A stretch of DNA of 64,000 nucleotides, from positions 1-64,000 of the forward strand of contig LJHT01000052.1 of NCBI GenBank assembly GCA_001295905.1, in the 5' to 3' direction. Source of the stretch: a beta proteobacterium AAP51 (GTDB lineage Bacteria > Pseudomonadota > Gammaproteobacteria > Burkholderiales > Burkholderiaceae_C). Positions 20,369 through 33,345 of the stretch are shown piece by piece (the first letter of the stretch is position 1; every line of letters begins with the position of its first letter). The position numbers were made by a program, and so were the translations under genes. The notes beneath the pieces are model-generated. The model had not been told where the DNA came from, ran no database searches, and saw only the letters and a list, made by a program, of their open reading frames with translations.

Positions 20369-21403
20369 TCAAGCCTTTCCGGCCACCACCTGCCCGGTGG
20401 TCTTCAGGTCCAGGCGCTGCAGCAGCGCGCGGTCGCCTTCGGCATCGGGGTTGCCGGTGACGAGCAGCTTGTCGCCGTAGAAGATGCTGTTGGCGCCGGC
20501 CATGAAACAAAGGGCCTGGATGCCGTCGCCCAGCTCACGCCGGCCGGCCGACAGGCGCACGCGCGAGCCCGGCATGGTGATGCGCGCAGCGGCGACCACG
20601 CGCACCACCTCGAAGGGGTCGAGCGGCGGCGTTTCCTTCAGTTCCCCGGCCAGCGGCGTGCCTTCCACGCGCACCAGGTCGTTGACGGGCACCGATTCCG
20701 GCGGCGGGTTCAGGTTGGCGAGTTCGGCCACCAGGCCGGCGCGTTGATCGCGCGTTTCGCCCATGCCGACGATGCCGCCGCAGCACACGTGGATGCCGGC
20801 GTCGCGCACGTTCTTCAGCGTGTCGAGCCGGTCCTGGTACTGCCGCGTGCCGATGATGGTGGGGTAGAAGTCGGGTGCGCTGTCGAGGTTGTGGTTGTAG
20901 TAGTCCAGGCCCGCCTCGGCCAGCGTGCCGGCTTGTGAAGGCGACAGCATGCCCAGCGTGGCGCAGGTCTGCAGGCCTAGGCCGCGCACGCCGCGCACGA
21001 GTTCGGCCACCTTCTCCACGTCGCGGTCGTTGGGGCTGCGCCAGGCCGCGCCCATGCAGAAGCGCGTGGCACCGGCTTCCTGCGCAGCGCGCGCAGCTTC
21101 CAGCACCGCATCGGGCGCCATCAGCTTGCTGGCATCGACGCCGGTGTCGTAATGCACGCTCTGCGGGCAGTAGCCGCAGTCTTCGGGGCAGCCACCGGTC
21201 TTCACGCTCAGCAGGCTGGCCAATTCGATGTCGCCATCGGGCCAGTGCTCGCGGTGCACGGCGTGGGCCTGCTGCACCAGTTCCATGAAGGGCTTTTCCA
21301 TCAGCGCCAGCACGGCTTCGCGGGTCCAGGGTCCGGCGGCCGGGGCTACGGGCTTGGGCGGCCGGTGCAGTTGGATGGGGGATTCGGTGACAGCTGCGTT
21401 CAT
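20369..21403 (-). CDS. bioB: Biotin synthase
   Basis: A 344-residue radical-SAM enzyme that inserts sulfur into dethiobiotin. The radical-SAM cluster motif is [12 protein letters not shown] with Cys72, Cys76 and Cys79. [13 protein letters not shown] and the C-terminal [12 protein letters not shown] are BioB signatures. The open frame extends far upstream into pccA, but the ATG at 21401-21403 gives the family N-terminus. It is embedded in the propionyl-CoA operon, 32 nt after the biotin-dependent carboxylase subunit, which links cofactor synthesis to its consumer. Other bio genes are not nearby. Confidence 0.97.
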   Translation of the reverse strand: MNAAVTESPIQLHRPPKPVAPAAGPWTREAVLALMEKPFMELVQQAHAVHREHWPDGDIELASLLSVKTGGCPEDCGYCPQSVHYDTGVDASKLMAPDAVLEAARAAQEAGATRFCMGAAWRSPNDRDVEKVAELVRGVRGLGLQTCATLGMLSPSQAGTLAEAGLDYYNHNLDSAPDFYPTIIGTRQYQDRLDTLKNVRDAGIHVCCGGIVGMGETRDQRAGLVAELANLNPPPESVPVNDLVRVEGTPLAGELKETPPLDPFEVVRVVAAARITMPGSRVRLSAGRRELGDGIQALCFMAGANSIFYGDKLLVTGNPDAEGDRALLQRLDLKTTGQVVAGKA

Positions 21404-21435
21404 GGCAGGCAGGCTTTCAAACAGGGAAAAGTTCT

Positions 21436-23466
21436 TCAGCGGAAGCTGAGGATGGGCTGGTCGACGGCGAGGCTCTCGCCCTTCTTCGCAAGCAGTTCGG
21501 CCACCACGCCGTCTTGCGTGGCGGTGAGGATGTTCTCCATTTTCATCGCTTCGATGACGGCCAGCCTTTCGCCGGCCAGCACCTTCTGCCCGGGCTGCAC
21601 GGCCACGTCCACCAGCAGGCCGGGCATCGGCGAGATCAGGTACTTGCTCATGTCGGCCGGTGCCTTGAAGGGCATCAGCTGCATCAGCTCGGCCGCACGC
21701 GGGCTCATCACCTGCGCTTCGATGCGGGTGCCATTGTGTTCCACGCGCAGCCACAGGCCTTGGCGCTCCATCTGCGCGGTGAAGGGCTGGCCGTTGCACT
21801 GGCCCTGTGCGCGGATGCCACCGAAGCGCCATTGCAGTTGCAGGGCGTAGACCTTCTCGCCCATCGTCACCTGCACGCCGCTCTGGTTCAGGGCCACGCG
21901 CGCCAGCACGTGCAGATGCTGGCCGGCCACACCCTTCACCACCACCACCGCGTCTTCGCCAACGCTCACGCCATGCCCATCGAGCTGGCCGCTGATGCCC
22001 ACGGCGCGCTCGCGGTACAGGCGCCAGGCCGCCGCCGCCAGCGCGTGCAGGAAGCCGGGGTCGACATGCGGCACGTCTTCGGCCTTGAAGCCCTGGGCGT
22101 AGTGCTCGGCGATGAAGCCGGTGTTGAAGTCGCCGCTGACGAACTTCGGGTGCGCCAGCAGCGCCGCCTGGAAGGGGATGTTGCTGCTGACACCGCGGAT
22201 GACGAAGCCGTTGAGCGCCTCGCGCATCTTCGCGATGGCCTCCAGCCGCGTGGCCCCGTGCACGATGAGCTTGGCGATCATCGAGTCGTAATGCATCGGG
22301 ATCTCGCCGCCTTCGTAGACGCCGGTGTCCACACGCACGCCGCCAGCTTCTGGCATCGGCAGCGCCGCTTCCATCGTGGTGGGCGGCGGCAGGTAGCGCA
22401 CCAGCCTGCCGGTGGAAGGCAGGAAGCCGCGGAAGGGGTCTTCGGCGTTGATGCGGCACTCGATGGCCCAGCCGCGGCGCGGAATCTGCTCCTGCGTGAA
22501 GGGCAGCGGCTCGCCCGCGGCCACGCGGATCATCATCTCCACGAGGTCGATGCCGGTGATGCTCTCGGTGACCGGGTGCTCCACCTGCAGCCGCGTGTTC
22601 ATCTCCAGAAAATAGAAGCTCTGGTCCTTGCCGACCACGAACTCCACCGTGCCCGCGCTCTGGTAGTTCACCGCCTTGGCCAGGGCCACGGCCTGCGCGC
22701 CCATGGCCGCGCGCGTGGCCTCGCTGATGAAAGGCGACGGCGCTTCTTCGATCACCTTCTGATGACGCCGCTGGATGGAGCACTCGCGCTCGTGCAGGAA
22801 GACCACGTGGCCGTGGGCATCGCCCAGCACCTGGATCTCGATGTGGCGCGGGCTCTCGACGAACTTCTCGATGAAGACGCGGTCGTCGCCGAAGCTGTTG
22901 CGCGCCTCGTTGCGGCAGCTGCTGAAGCCCTCGAAGGCTTCCTTGTCGTTGAAGGCCACACGCAGGCCTTTGCCGCCGCCGCCGGCGCTGGCCTTGATCA
23001 TCACCGGGTAGCCGATGTCCTGCGCGATCTTCAGCGCCTGCTCGGGCGTCTCGATGGGCGCGTTCCACCCGGGGATGGTGTTGACCTGGGCCTCGCCGGC
23101 CAGCTTCTTGGAGGCGATCTTGTCGCCCATGGCCGCGATGCTGGCGTGCTTGGGGCCGATGAAGACCAGGCCTTCTTCCTCCACGCGGCGCGCGAAGTCT
23201 TCGTTCTCGCTGAGGAAGCCGTAGCCCGGGTGGATGGCCTGCGCGCCGGTGGCCTTGGCGGCGGCGATGATCTTGTCGGCCACCAAGTAACTCTCGCGAG
23301 AAGGCGCAGGGCCCAGGCGCACGGCCTCGTCGGCCAGCTCGACATGGCGCGCATCGCGGTCGGCGTCGGAGTACACCGCCACGGTGGTGATGCCCATGCG
23401 CTTGGCGGTCTTGATGACGCGGCAGGCGATCTCGCCGCGGTTGGCAATCAATATCTTCGTGAACAT
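21436..23466 (-). CDS. pccA: Propionyl-CoA/acyl-CoA carboxylase biotin-containing alpha subunit
   Basis: A 676-residue subunit with an N-terminal biotin carboxylase domain ([20 protein letters not shown]-grasp loop [28 protein letters not shown]), a BT linker domain, and a C-terminal biotinyl domain. The biotinylated lysine is Lys642 in EAMKMENIL. With PccB it converts propionyl-CoA to (S)-methylmalonyl-CoA. The substrate assignment rests on its position with PccB, methylmalonyl-CoA mutase and MeaB. Sequence alone would also allow another acyl-CoA. It follows the small secreted-protein gene after 44 nt. Confidence 0.93.
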   Translation of the reverse strand: MFTKILIANRGEIACRVIKTAKRMGITTVAVYSDADRDARHVELADEAVRLGPAPSRESYLVADKIIAAAKATGAQAIHPGYGFLSENEDFARRVEEEGLVFIGPKHASIAAMGDKIASKKLAGEAQVNTIPGWNAPIETPEQALKIAQDIGYPVMIKASAGGGGKGLRVAFNDKEAFEGFSSCRNEARNSFGDDRVFIEKFVESPRHIEIQVLGDAHGHVVFLHERECSIQRRHQKVIEEAPSPFISEATRAAMGAQAVALAKAVNYQSAGTVEFVVGKDQSFYFLEMNTRLQVEHPVTESITGIDLVEMMIRVAAGEPLPFTQEQIPRRGWAIECRINAEDPFRGFLPSTGRLVRYLPPPTTMEAALPMPEAGGVRVDTGVYEGGEIPMHYDSMIAKLIVHGATRLEAIAKMREALNGFVIRGVSSNIPFQAALLAHPKFVSGDFNTGFIAEHYAQGFKAEDVPHVDPGFLHALAAAAWRLYRERAVGISGQLDGHGVSVGEDAVVVVKGVAGQHLHVLARVALNQSGVQVTMGEKVYALQLQWRFGGIRAQGQCNGQPFTAQMERQGLWLRVEHNGTRIEAQVMSPRAAELMQLMPFKAPADMSKYLISPMPGLLVDVAVQPGQKVLAGERLAVIEAMKMENILTATQDGVVAELLAKKGESLAVDQPILSFR

Positions 23467-23510
23467 GTGAACCTCAGCAAGCTTGCAAGGGCAGCGTCTT
23501 CAGGTGGAAC

Positions 23511-24433
23511 TCAGCGCGGCGCCAGCAGCAGCCGCGCCATGACCCATTCGGTCGAGCCGTAAGGCGCCAGCGCCTCCAGCTGGGCCAGCAGTTCAGCGCG
23601 CTCGGCCGGGGCGCCTGCACGCACCGCCGCAAAAAACAGCAGCTCGGCGCGCGCGTCCTGCGCCTGGGTCGGGGGGAGGCGGCGGCGCTCAAGGGCTGCC
23701 AAGGCCTGGGGCAAGGTGATGCGCCCCTGCACCACGGCCAGGCCCAGGTCGTGGTGGCCGGCGCGCGGCGGCAGCTGGCGCGCGGCCACGTCCAGCGACG
23801 GGCGCTCTGCCGCGCCCAGCAGGCGCAGCGCCTCGTACCAGGCCGCGCGGTAGTGCAGCAAGCTGGGATCGAATGGGTCGGCCACACGCGCCAGGGTGGC
23901 CGTGGCCTCGTCGTAGCGTCGGCTGGCAGCATGGCACCAGGTCAGCGCCAGCAGCGGTTCCGCGCCCAGCAAAAGCAGGCCGCCGGGCGCGTGCGCCGGC
24001 CCCAGCAACTGGCGCGCGCCCGCGTCCAGTGCGTCCACCTGGGCCTTCACGGCGGGCAAGGCTTCCTCGCAGCGGCCCAGGGGCAGCAGCACCTTGGCGC
24101 GCAAGGCGGCGTCGCCCACCGGCACGCCCAAGGCCGCGGCGGCCTCGTCCAGGCGCTGCAGGGCCTGCGCGCTGCGGCCCAGGCTGTTCAGTGCCGCCAC
24201 TTCCTGAACGGCAGCCAAGGCCCGCCGCTGCGCATCGGGTGCCGCCTTGTACTCGGCTTGCGCCTGGGCCAAGGTCTGTTCGTGCAGGGCCTGCAGCGGG
24301 TTGGCACCGGTCTGCGCCAGCGCCGGGCCAGGCGCAGCTGCCACGGCCAGCAGCAGCGCCAACGAGGCAACCCGCCACCGCACCTGCAGCCCGCACCCGA
24401 CCCGTGCCAGGGCGGCCAGAAACGCCGGCGCGC

Positions 24434-24437
<4 letters not shown>
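23511..24437 (-). CDS. Predicted secreted helical-repeat protein embedded in the propionyl-CoA operon
   Basis: A 308-residue Ala/Leu-rich protein I do not recognise. The start is the GTG at 24435-24437, chosen because it overlaps the pccB stop as GTGA. The longer GTG start at 24464 would run 31 nt into pccB. A hydrophobic stretch ([19 protein letters not shown]) ending in an AxA site indicates a signal peptide. The rest is predicted helical with TPR-like pairings ([39 protein letters not shown]). It lies between the carboxylase beta and alpha genes and is probably co-translated. A direct role in carboxylation is unlikely because it appears to be exported. Confidence 0.75.
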
Positions 24438-25966
<1,529 letters not shown>

Positions 25967-25997
25967 GGGGAATGTCTCCTCGGTCAATTCACGGAAA

Positions 25998-26987
25998 TCA
26001 GTTCAGCAGGTCCAGCAGGCGGCGCGCGGCCACGCTGGCGGCAAGCCGCCCGGCGCGCACCTCGTCGGCCAGTGCCGGCAGTTGGGCGCGCACGTCCGGG
26101 TGTTGCTTGAAACGCTGGCGCAGGCCGGCTTCGATGCGTTCCCACATCCAGGCTTCGTCCTGCGCGCGGCGGCGTGCGCCCAGCGCACCGCTGGCCTGGC
26201 GTTCGTCACGCCAGGCCGTCACGGCAGCCCAGAACTCGGGCAGGCCCGAGCCCTTCAGCGCGCTGAGCTGCAGCACCTGCGCGCCGTGCTGCGCATGCGG
26301 ACCGAAAAAACGCAGCGCGCTGGTGATCTGCGCCCGCGCCCGCGTGGCGGCGTTCTCGTCCAGATCGGCCTTGTTGATGAGCACCAGGTCGGCCAGCTCC
26401 ATCACGCCCTTCTTGATGGCCTGCAGGTCGTCGCCGGCGTTCGGCAGCTGCATCAGCACGAAGAGGTCGGTCATGCCGGCCACGGCGGTTTCACTCTGGC
26501 CCACGCCCACGGTCTCGACGATCACGATGTCATGGCCCGCGGCCTCGCAGACCAGCATCGCCTCGCGCGTTTTTTCGGCCACGCCGCCCAGCGTGCCGCT
26601 GCTGGGGCTGGGGCGGATGTAGGCGCGTTCATGCACGGAGAGGCGCTCCATGCGCGTCTTGTCGCCCAGGATGCTGCCGCCGCCCAGGCTGCTGCTGGGG
26701 TCGACAGCCAGCACGGCCACGCGGTGCCCGCGTTCGATGAGGAAGAGGCCCAAGCCTTCGATGAAGGTGCTCTTGCCCACGCCAGGCACGCCGCTGATGC
26801 CCAGGCGCAGCGCACCGCCGCTGCGGGGCAGCATCGCATTCAGCAGTTCATCGGCGCGCTGCCGGTGGTCGGCCCGCGTGCTTTCCAGCAGCGTGATGCT
26901 CTTGGCCAGCGCTCGGCGCTGCGCTGCGCCGGGCCCTGCAGCAGGCCCGCACACGGCATCGAACAGCGCCTGGTCGGCGGGCGTCAT
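25998..26987 (-). CDS. meaB: Methylmalonyl-CoA mutase-associated GTPase MeaB
   Basis: A 329-residue G3E-family P-loop GTPase that protects methylmalonyl-CoA mutase and gates delivery of adenosylcobalamin. The Walker A motif is GVPGVGKST at residues 66-74, [20 protein letters not shown] is the MeaB switch region, and the base-specificity motif NKAD follows. It starts 10 nt after the mutase stop, the usual partner arrangement. Older annotations call this family ArgK, a name based on arginine transport that does not fit this context. Confidence 0.96.
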   Translation of the reverse strand: MTPADQALFDAVCGPAAGPGAAQRRALAKSITLLESTRADHRQRADELLNAMLPRSGGALRLGISGVPGVGKSTFIEGLGLFLIERGHRVAVLAVDPSSSLGGGSILGDKTRMERLSVHERAYIRPSPSSGTLGGVAEKTREAMLVCEAAGHDIVIVETVGVGQSETAVAGMTDLFVLMQLPNAGDDLQAIKKGVMELADLVLINKADLDENAATRARAQITSALRFFGPHAQHGAQVLQLSALKGSGLPEFWAAVTAWRDERQASGALGARRRAQDEAWMWERIEAGLRQRFKQHPDVRAQLPALADEVRAGRLAASVAARRLLDLLN

Positions 26988-26997
26988 CGCGCCGGCT

Positions 26998-29178
<2,181 letters not shown>

Positions 29179-29331
29179 CAAGGCATCCTCGGGGTCTGGG
29201 GCGGCTTGGTCAACAGCGGCCACGGCATCCATAATTATGAATTCAAAACCCACGTGCGGCTGACAAACCCTGCTCTGCGCAACTGCACCGCATCCCGCAA
29301 GGCTGCGTTCCGTAACCCCAGACCGAACCGC
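29179..29331. promoter_or_regulatory. Divergent promoter/operator region between mutase and GntR genes
   Basis: A 153-nt intergenic region. Near 29231-29248 it carries an AT-rich island (CATAATTATGAATTCAAAA) in otherwise high-GC DNA, containing AATT-ATG-AATT, a small dyad. A TTGTCA hexamer reads on the minus strand at about 29260. The island fits a mutase promoter overlapped by a GntR-type operator. The exact site is inferred by position and composition only. Confidence 0.5.
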
Positions 29332-29991
29332 GTGAGCATATTCGCCCCCACCGCCTCGCCGGCCCCTTCACTGGCCCCGCGCGCCCTCTACCTGGACGTG
29401 GCCGAACGCCTGCGCCAGCAGATCTTCGCGCGCACGCTGGAGCCCGGCAGCTGGATCGACGAGATGAAGCTGGCCACCGAGTTCGGCATCAGCCGCACGC
29501 CGCTGCGCGAAGCGCTGAAGGTGCTGGCCACCGAGGGGCTGGTGACGATGAAGGTGCGGCGCGGTGCCTACGTCACCGAGATGTCGCGCGAAGACGTGGC
29601 CCAGGTCTACCACCTGCTCGGCCTGTTGGAAAGCGATGCCGCCGCCACTGTGGCAGCCCGGGCCACGGCCGAGCAGCGCAGCGAGCTGGCCGCGCTGCAC
29701 GCGCGGCTGGAGAAGCAGGTGCGCCAGCGCGATGCCTTCTTCGCCACCAACGAGGCCTTCCACCTGGCGCTGCTGCAGATGGCCGGCAACCGCTGGGCGC
29801 TGCAGACGGCGCTGGACCTGCGCAAGGTGATGAAGCTCAACCGCCACCACTCGCTATTCAAGCGCGGGCGTCTGGCGGAATCACTGGCCGAACACCGCGC
29901 CTTGATGCAGGCCATCGAAGCGCATGATGCCGAAGGCGCCAGCCGGCTGATGCGCGAACACTTCGCCAGCGGGCTGCAAGCTGCGGCCTAA
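29332..29991 (+). CDS. GntR-family (FadR-type) transcriptional regulator
   Basis: A 219-residue regulator with a GntR winged helix at about residues 18-85 ([37 protein letters not shown]) and an all-helical FCD-type effector domain with a metal-site-like pattern ([31 protein letters not shown]). The start is the GTG at 29332-29334, the first plausible start in frame after the divergent intergenic region. Its position back-to-back with the methylmalonyl-CoA operon makes it the likely regulator of propionyl-CoA catabolism, responding to an acyl-CoA or organic acid. The ligand is not visible from sequence. Confidence 0.92.
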   Translation: MSIFAPTASPAPSLAPRALYLDVAERLRQQIFARTLEPGSWIDEMKLATEFGISRTPLREALKVLATEGLVTMKVRRGAYVTEMSREDVAQVYHLLGLLESDAAATVAARATAEQRSELAALHARLEKQVRQRDAFFATNEAFHLALLQMAGNRWALQTALDLRKVMKLNRHHSLFKRGRLAESLAEHRALMQAIEAHDAEGASRLMREHFASGLQAAA

Positions 29992-30095
29992 AGGCTTGGC
30001 GGAAGGGCGTGATGCAAGGGCGCGGTGAAAGGCGTCGCGGATGGGCGTGGCGCAAAGGACCAGCCTCAGGGCACGCCGCCGCAGCCGCAAAAAGA

Positions 30096-30119
30096 AAAAG
30101 CCGCCCGGGGGCGGCTTTT
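30096..30119. terminator. Bidirectional intrinsic terminator
   Basis: A near-perfect hairpin, AAAAGCCGCC / GGCGGCTTTT around a 4-nt CGGG loop, with A-run and T-run flanks so it can terminate in both directions. It lies between the convergent GntR gene and the small lipoprotein gene. Confidence 0.9.
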
Positions 30120-30153
30120 CGAACCACACGCGGCGCGGAGCGCCGCAGCGCGA

Positions 30154-30351
30154 TTACTTGCTGGCGCCCATCGCGGGGGCGCTGGCGGCTTCGCCCATCG
30201 GGGCGCTGGCGGCAGGAGCGGGTTCCGGAGCCGGAGCCGGAGCCGGGGCAGCCACGGGGGCGGGGGCGGGGGCCGGCGCCTCTTCCTTCTTGCCGCAAGC
30301 GGCCAGAGCGACAGCGGAAACCAGGGTAGCGAGGACGAGCGACTTGTTCAT
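30154..30351 (-). CDS. Small Ala/Pro-rich lipoprotein
   Basis: A 65-residue predicted lipoprotein. The signal peptide ends in the lipobox LAAC with the lipidated Cys at residue 19, followed by GKKEE and then low-complexity Ala-Pro repeats and a Met/Ala/Ser-rich tail. The start at 30349-30351 has AGG upstream. No catalytic domain is visible. Such peptides usually sit in the outer membrane and may act as spacers. It ends 35 nt before a strong terminator and has a roughly 200-nt leader, so it is probably transcribed alone. Confidence 0.75.
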   Translation of the reverse strand: MNKSLVLATLVSAVALAACGKKEEAPAPAPAPVAAPAPAPAPEPAPAASAPMGEAASAPAMGASK

Positions 30352-30439
30352 GTGTGGACCTAAATGGAGGAAGTTGTCGAAATGGAACCAGAGCTTCAAG
30401 GGTGGCCTTTGCGCTCGCGCGCTGGACCACCCCTCAGGA

Positions 30440-30534
30440 GAAATTTCAGAAAGATTTCGGGAGAAATCTCGGGAAATCTCACGGGCTTTTTTCAGACCCG
30501 GGAGCTCTTCCCCCGTGTCTAGCCCATGAGTATA
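30440..30534 (-). promoter_or_regulatory. Leader with repeated GAGATTTC-like motifs and a TATACT -10 candidate
   Basis: Upstream of the small lipoprotein gene, the minus strand has TATACT at 30529-30534 as a candidate -10 box. Further into the transcribed leader, three related motifs lie between 30440 and 30480, including the perfect inverted repeat AGATTTC/GAAATCT (arms 30452-30458 and 30463-30469). They could be regulator-binding sites or RNA structure. There is no clear -35 box. Confidence 0.4.
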
Positions 30535-30553
30535 GCCCGGCCTAGGGCATTCC

Positions 30554-31084
30554 CTAGAGACCCAGGGGGCGCACCGCCCAAGTGCGCTCAGAGCGTTGCA
30601 AAACCGCATCAAGCTCTTCGCACCAGCGCCGCGCACGGCGCACCTCGAGCGCGGCGCGCCCCCGCCACTGCTGCGCATCGATGAGGTGCACGCTCAGGTC
30701 GGTGCGCCCGCCTTCGCTCACCAGCACGGTGGGCAGCTCGGGCGCCAGCTCTTCGGGCGCCTGCCAGGCTTCGATGGCGTGCATCCAGTCGGCGCGCCAG
30801 GTGTTGAAGCGCGGGCAGCGGCGCTCCAGGTCTTCGTAGCTGCGGGCCAGCAAGACCAGTCTGCGTTGCGGGCGCCGCAGCCAGGCGGCCAGCGCGCGCA
30901 GCAGGGCGGGTTCGTCGAAGACCGGCCAGTCGGCCCAGACCTGGTCGGCGCAGACGATGCGGCGCGCATCCTGGGCCTGCGCCTGCTCGAAGCCCCAGCG
31001 CAGCGCAGCCAGGAAGCTTTCACGGCTGTCGATGCGCGGCTCGGTGGCTTCGCCAGCGCTGCCGGCGGCTTCATCAGCGTTCAT
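30554..31084 (-). CDS. Uncharacterised protein translationally coupled to RoxA (DUF7931-like)
   Basis: A 176-residue protein with no catalytic motif that I can name. The start overlaps the roxA stop as TGATG (ATG at 31082-31084). It begins with an acidic N-terminus, then alternates predicted helices and strands (RIVCADQVWADWPVFDE; RLVLLARSYEDLERRCPRF; MPTVLV-like LPTVLVSEG) and ends VRPLGL. It resembles small Burkholderiales proteins of a DUF7931 type, which often follow the cupin oxygenase gene. The family assignment is from memory and moderately secure. The coupling suggests a role connected with ribosome hydroxylation or its regulation. Confidence 0.7.
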   Translation of the reverse strand: MNADEAAGSAGEATEPRIDSRESFLAALRWGFEQAQAQDARRIVCADQVWADWPVFDEPALLRALAAWLRRPQRRLVLLARSYEDLERRCPRFNTWRADWMHAIEAWQAPEELAPELPTVLVSEGGRTDLSVHLIDAQQWRGRAALEVRRARRWCEELDAVLQRSERTWAVRPLGL

Positions 31085-32217
31085 CACGGCACCTCGTGCG
31101 CCCATCCGGCGCCCAGCCATTCTTGCAGCAGCGAAGACGCATCGGCGCTCAAGCCCCGCAGTGCGCGGGCCGAAAGCCGGCGCTCGTCGGCCAGCTGGCG
31201 CATCAGACGTGCGTCGCGTCCGCCTGCGACGAAGCTTTCGCCGTTGATGAAGACGTGGCGTGCGTCGTAGGCCATGCGGGTGCGGGCGTCGAGTTCCACG
31301 CTGCCGGCCGCTGCCACCGGCGCGGTGGCTTCAAACCAGGTCTGGGGTTTGGGCTCGGTGAGGATCTCGCCCAGCGCACGCGGCAGCGCCTGCAGGTCGG
31401 CCAGGTGGCGCTGCAAAGCGCGCTGCGCAAACTGCAGCAGCGCGGGCGGCACCTCGCCGGGCTGTGACGTGGCGGCTTGCCGGGGGTCGCGGTAGAGCGC
31501 ATCCTCGCCTTCTTCTTCAGACAGGCGCAGCAGCAGTTCACGCGCCAGCTCGCCTTCCGAAGGGGCGCGAAAGCCCACCGAGCAGGTCATGCAATCTCCC
31601 CCCACGGCCGTGCCGTCGTGGCCCCAACCGGGGGGCAGGTAGAGCAGGTCGCCGGGCTCCAGCACCCAGGCCTGCGTGGGGGTGAAGTCGCGCAGCTGCT
31701 TCAGCGGGGCGCCTTCCACCCATGCCGGTTCACCGCGCCCGGCGGGCGGTGCGATGCGCCATTCACGCCGGCCCTGCACCTGCACCAGGAAGACGTCGTA
31801 GCTGTCCACGTGTGCACCCACGCCGCCGCCGGGGCTGGCCCAGGAAACCATCAGGTCGTCCAGCCGCACATCGGGCACGAAGCGGAAGCGCTCCAGCAGC
31901 TGGCGCGCGGCCGACACGTGGAGGTCCAGGCCCTGCACCAGCAGCGTCCAGCCTGCACGAGACAAGGGTGGCAAGGCTCGGCGCGGCAGCGGGCCCGGGC
32001 GCACGCGCCAGTCGGTGGGCGCGCTGCCGGTGCGCTGCACCAGGCGCGACTCCACGCCCTCCTGTTCGGCCAAGGAGAACAACGCTGCGCGCGGCAAAGG
32101 CGGCTGCACTCCAGCCAAAGCCTGGCGCACGAGCAGCGGCTTCTTCTGCCAATGGCGCCGCATGAAGGCAGCCGGGCTCAGGCCGCCGAGAAGGGGAGTT
32201 GCAGCGTTCACGTCCAT
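31084..32217 (-). CDS. roxA: Ribosomal protein uL16 arginine 3-hydroxylase (JmjC/cupin oxygenase, RoxA/YcfD type)
   Basis: A 377-residue Fe(II)/2-oxoglutarate oxygenase. The N-terminal signature RRHWQKKPLLVRQAL is typical of ribosomal oxygenases. The iron triad is visible as His136 and Asp138 (AHVDSYDVF) with the distal His200 (PPGWGHDG). A C-terminal winged-helix-like dimer region follows. In E. coli the homologue YcfD hydroxylates Arg81 of uL16. It is followed directly by an overlapping small gene and is divergent from a SlyD-like FKBP gene with 89 nt between starts. Confidence 0.92.
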   Translation of the reverse strand: MDVNAATPLLGGLSPAAFMRRHWQKKPLLVRQALAGVQPPLPRAALFSLAEQEGVESRLVQRTGSAPTDWRVRPGPLPRRALPPLSRAGWTLLVQGLDLHVSAARQLLERFRFVPDVRLDDLMVSWASPGGGVGAHVDSYDVFLVQVQGRREWRIAPPAGRGEPAWVEGAPLKQLRDFTPTQAWVLEPGDLLYLPPGWGHDGTAVGGDCMTCSVGFRAPSEGELARELLLRLSEEEGEDALYRDPRQAATSQPGEVPPALLQFAQRALQRHLADLQALPRALGEILTEPKPQTWFEATAPVAAAGSVELDARTRMAYDARHVFINGESFVAGGRDARLMRQLADERRLSARALRGLSADASSLLQEWLGAGWAHEVP

Positions 32218-32306
32218 CGCCGGATTCTGTCCGAAGGGGGCGCCACACCCGTGGCGCGACGCCCGCCAGCGGCGCTGCGCGCAGGGCCTGTGACATCATC
32301 CTGCGC

Positions 32307-32834
32307 ATGCAGATTTCAGACCCTTGCGTGGTGAGCCTGACGTGGAAACTCACCGACGGCCAGAACCGCCCCATCGACGAACTGGCCGAGCCGGTGGAGT
32401 TCTTCTACGGCGGTGACGACCTGCTGGCCAAGGTGGAAGAAGCCCTGGCCGGCCACGCCACCGGCGCCGAGTTGCAGCTGCACCTGGAGCCCGAGCACGC
32501 CTTCGGCGACTACCGTCCCGAGCTGGTGTGTTTCGAGGACCGAAGGCTGTTTCCCGAGCAGCTGGAAACCGGCATGGCCTTCGAGGGCCTGCCCGAAGGC
32601 CACGCCACGCCCGACATGCCGCACGACGTGGTCTACCTCGTCACCGAGATCTACCCCTCGCACGTGGTGCTGGACGGCAACCACCCGCTGGCGGGCATGT
32701 CGCTGCGCATGCACATCCAGGTGCGTGATGTGCGCGAGGCCACGCCGGAAGAGATCGAGTCAGGCACGGTGGGCGGCGAGCCGGTCACCGTGCTGGCTGG
32801 CGGCGCCAGCAAGCCTGGCGGCCACCTGCACTGA
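32307..32834 (+). CDS. FKBP-type peptidyl-prolyl isomerase, SlyD-like
   Basis: A 175-residue SlyD-like protein. The FKBP half (VSLTWKLTDG; PEHAFGDYRPELV) is interrupted by an insert-in-flap chaperone domain (FPEQLETGMAFEG to LDGNHPLAGMSLRMH), as in SlyD. The metal-binding C-terminal His-rich tail of E. coli SlyD is absent and replaced by a short Gly-rich tail ending GGHLH. It assists proline-limited folding in the cytoplasm. The start at 32307 gives the standard N-terminus. Upstream in-frame sequence is non-coding. Confidence 0.93.
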   Translation: MQISDPCVVSLTWKLTDGQNRPIDELAEPVEFFYGGDDLLAKVEEALAGHATGAELQLHLEPEHAFGDYRPELVCFEDRRLFPEQLETGMAFEGLPEGHATPDMPHDVVYLVTEIYPSHVVLDGNHPLAGMSLRMHIQVRDVREATPEEIESGTVGGEPVTVLAGGASKPGGHLH

Positions 32835-32858
32835 GCAGCGCTGCGCCCGGGCTCAGGC

Positions 32859-33308
32859 TCAGGCGCGGCCGGTGCTGCCGAAACCGCCCTGCCCTCGTGT
32901 GCTGCCTTCGAAACTGTCCACCACGCGAAAGGCCGCCTGCACCACCGGCACGATGACCATCTGCGCGATGCGTTCCATCGGCTGCACGGTATAGGCCACG
33001 CTGCCACGGTTCCAGCAGCTCACCATCAGCGGGCCCTGGTAGTCGCTGTCGATCAGCCCCACCAGGTTGCCCAGCACGATGCCGTGCTTGTGGCCCAGGC
33101 CTGAGCGCGGCAGCAGCATGGCGGCCAGCGTGGGGTCGCCGATGTGCACGGCCAGGCCGGTGGGAATGAGCGCAGCAGCGCCCGGGGCCAGTTCCAGCGG
33201 CGCATCGAGGCAGGCGCGCAGGTCGAGGCCGGCGCTGCCCGGGGTGGCGTAGGCCGGCAGGGCTTCGGCCATGCGGAGGTCGAGCAGCCTGATGTCGACG
33301 ATGGTCAT
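32859..33308 (-). CDS. dut: Deoxyuridine 5'-triphosphate nucleotidohydrolase
   Basis: A 149-residue trimeric dUTPase that hydrolyses dUTP to dUMP and keeps uracil out of DNA. All five motifs are seen: GSAGLDLRA (1), [10 protein letters not shown] (2), [13 protein letters not shown] (3), ERIAQMVI (4) and the glycine-rich C-terminal [10 protein letters not shown] (5). It follows coaBC by 37 nt in the same direction, the common coaBC-dut arrangement. It converges with the FKBP gene. Confidence 0.98.
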   Translation of the reverse strand: MTIVDIRLLDLRMAEALPAYATPGSAGLDLRACLDAPLELAPGAAALIPTGLAVHIGDPTLAAMLLPRSGLGHKHGIVLGNLVGLIDSDYQGPLMVSCWNRGSVAYTVQPMERIAQMVIVPVVQAAFRVVDSFEGSTRGQGGFGSTGRA

Positions 33309-33345
33309 TTCGGGAGTCTCGGCAAAACGGTCGGCTGACGGCGCT

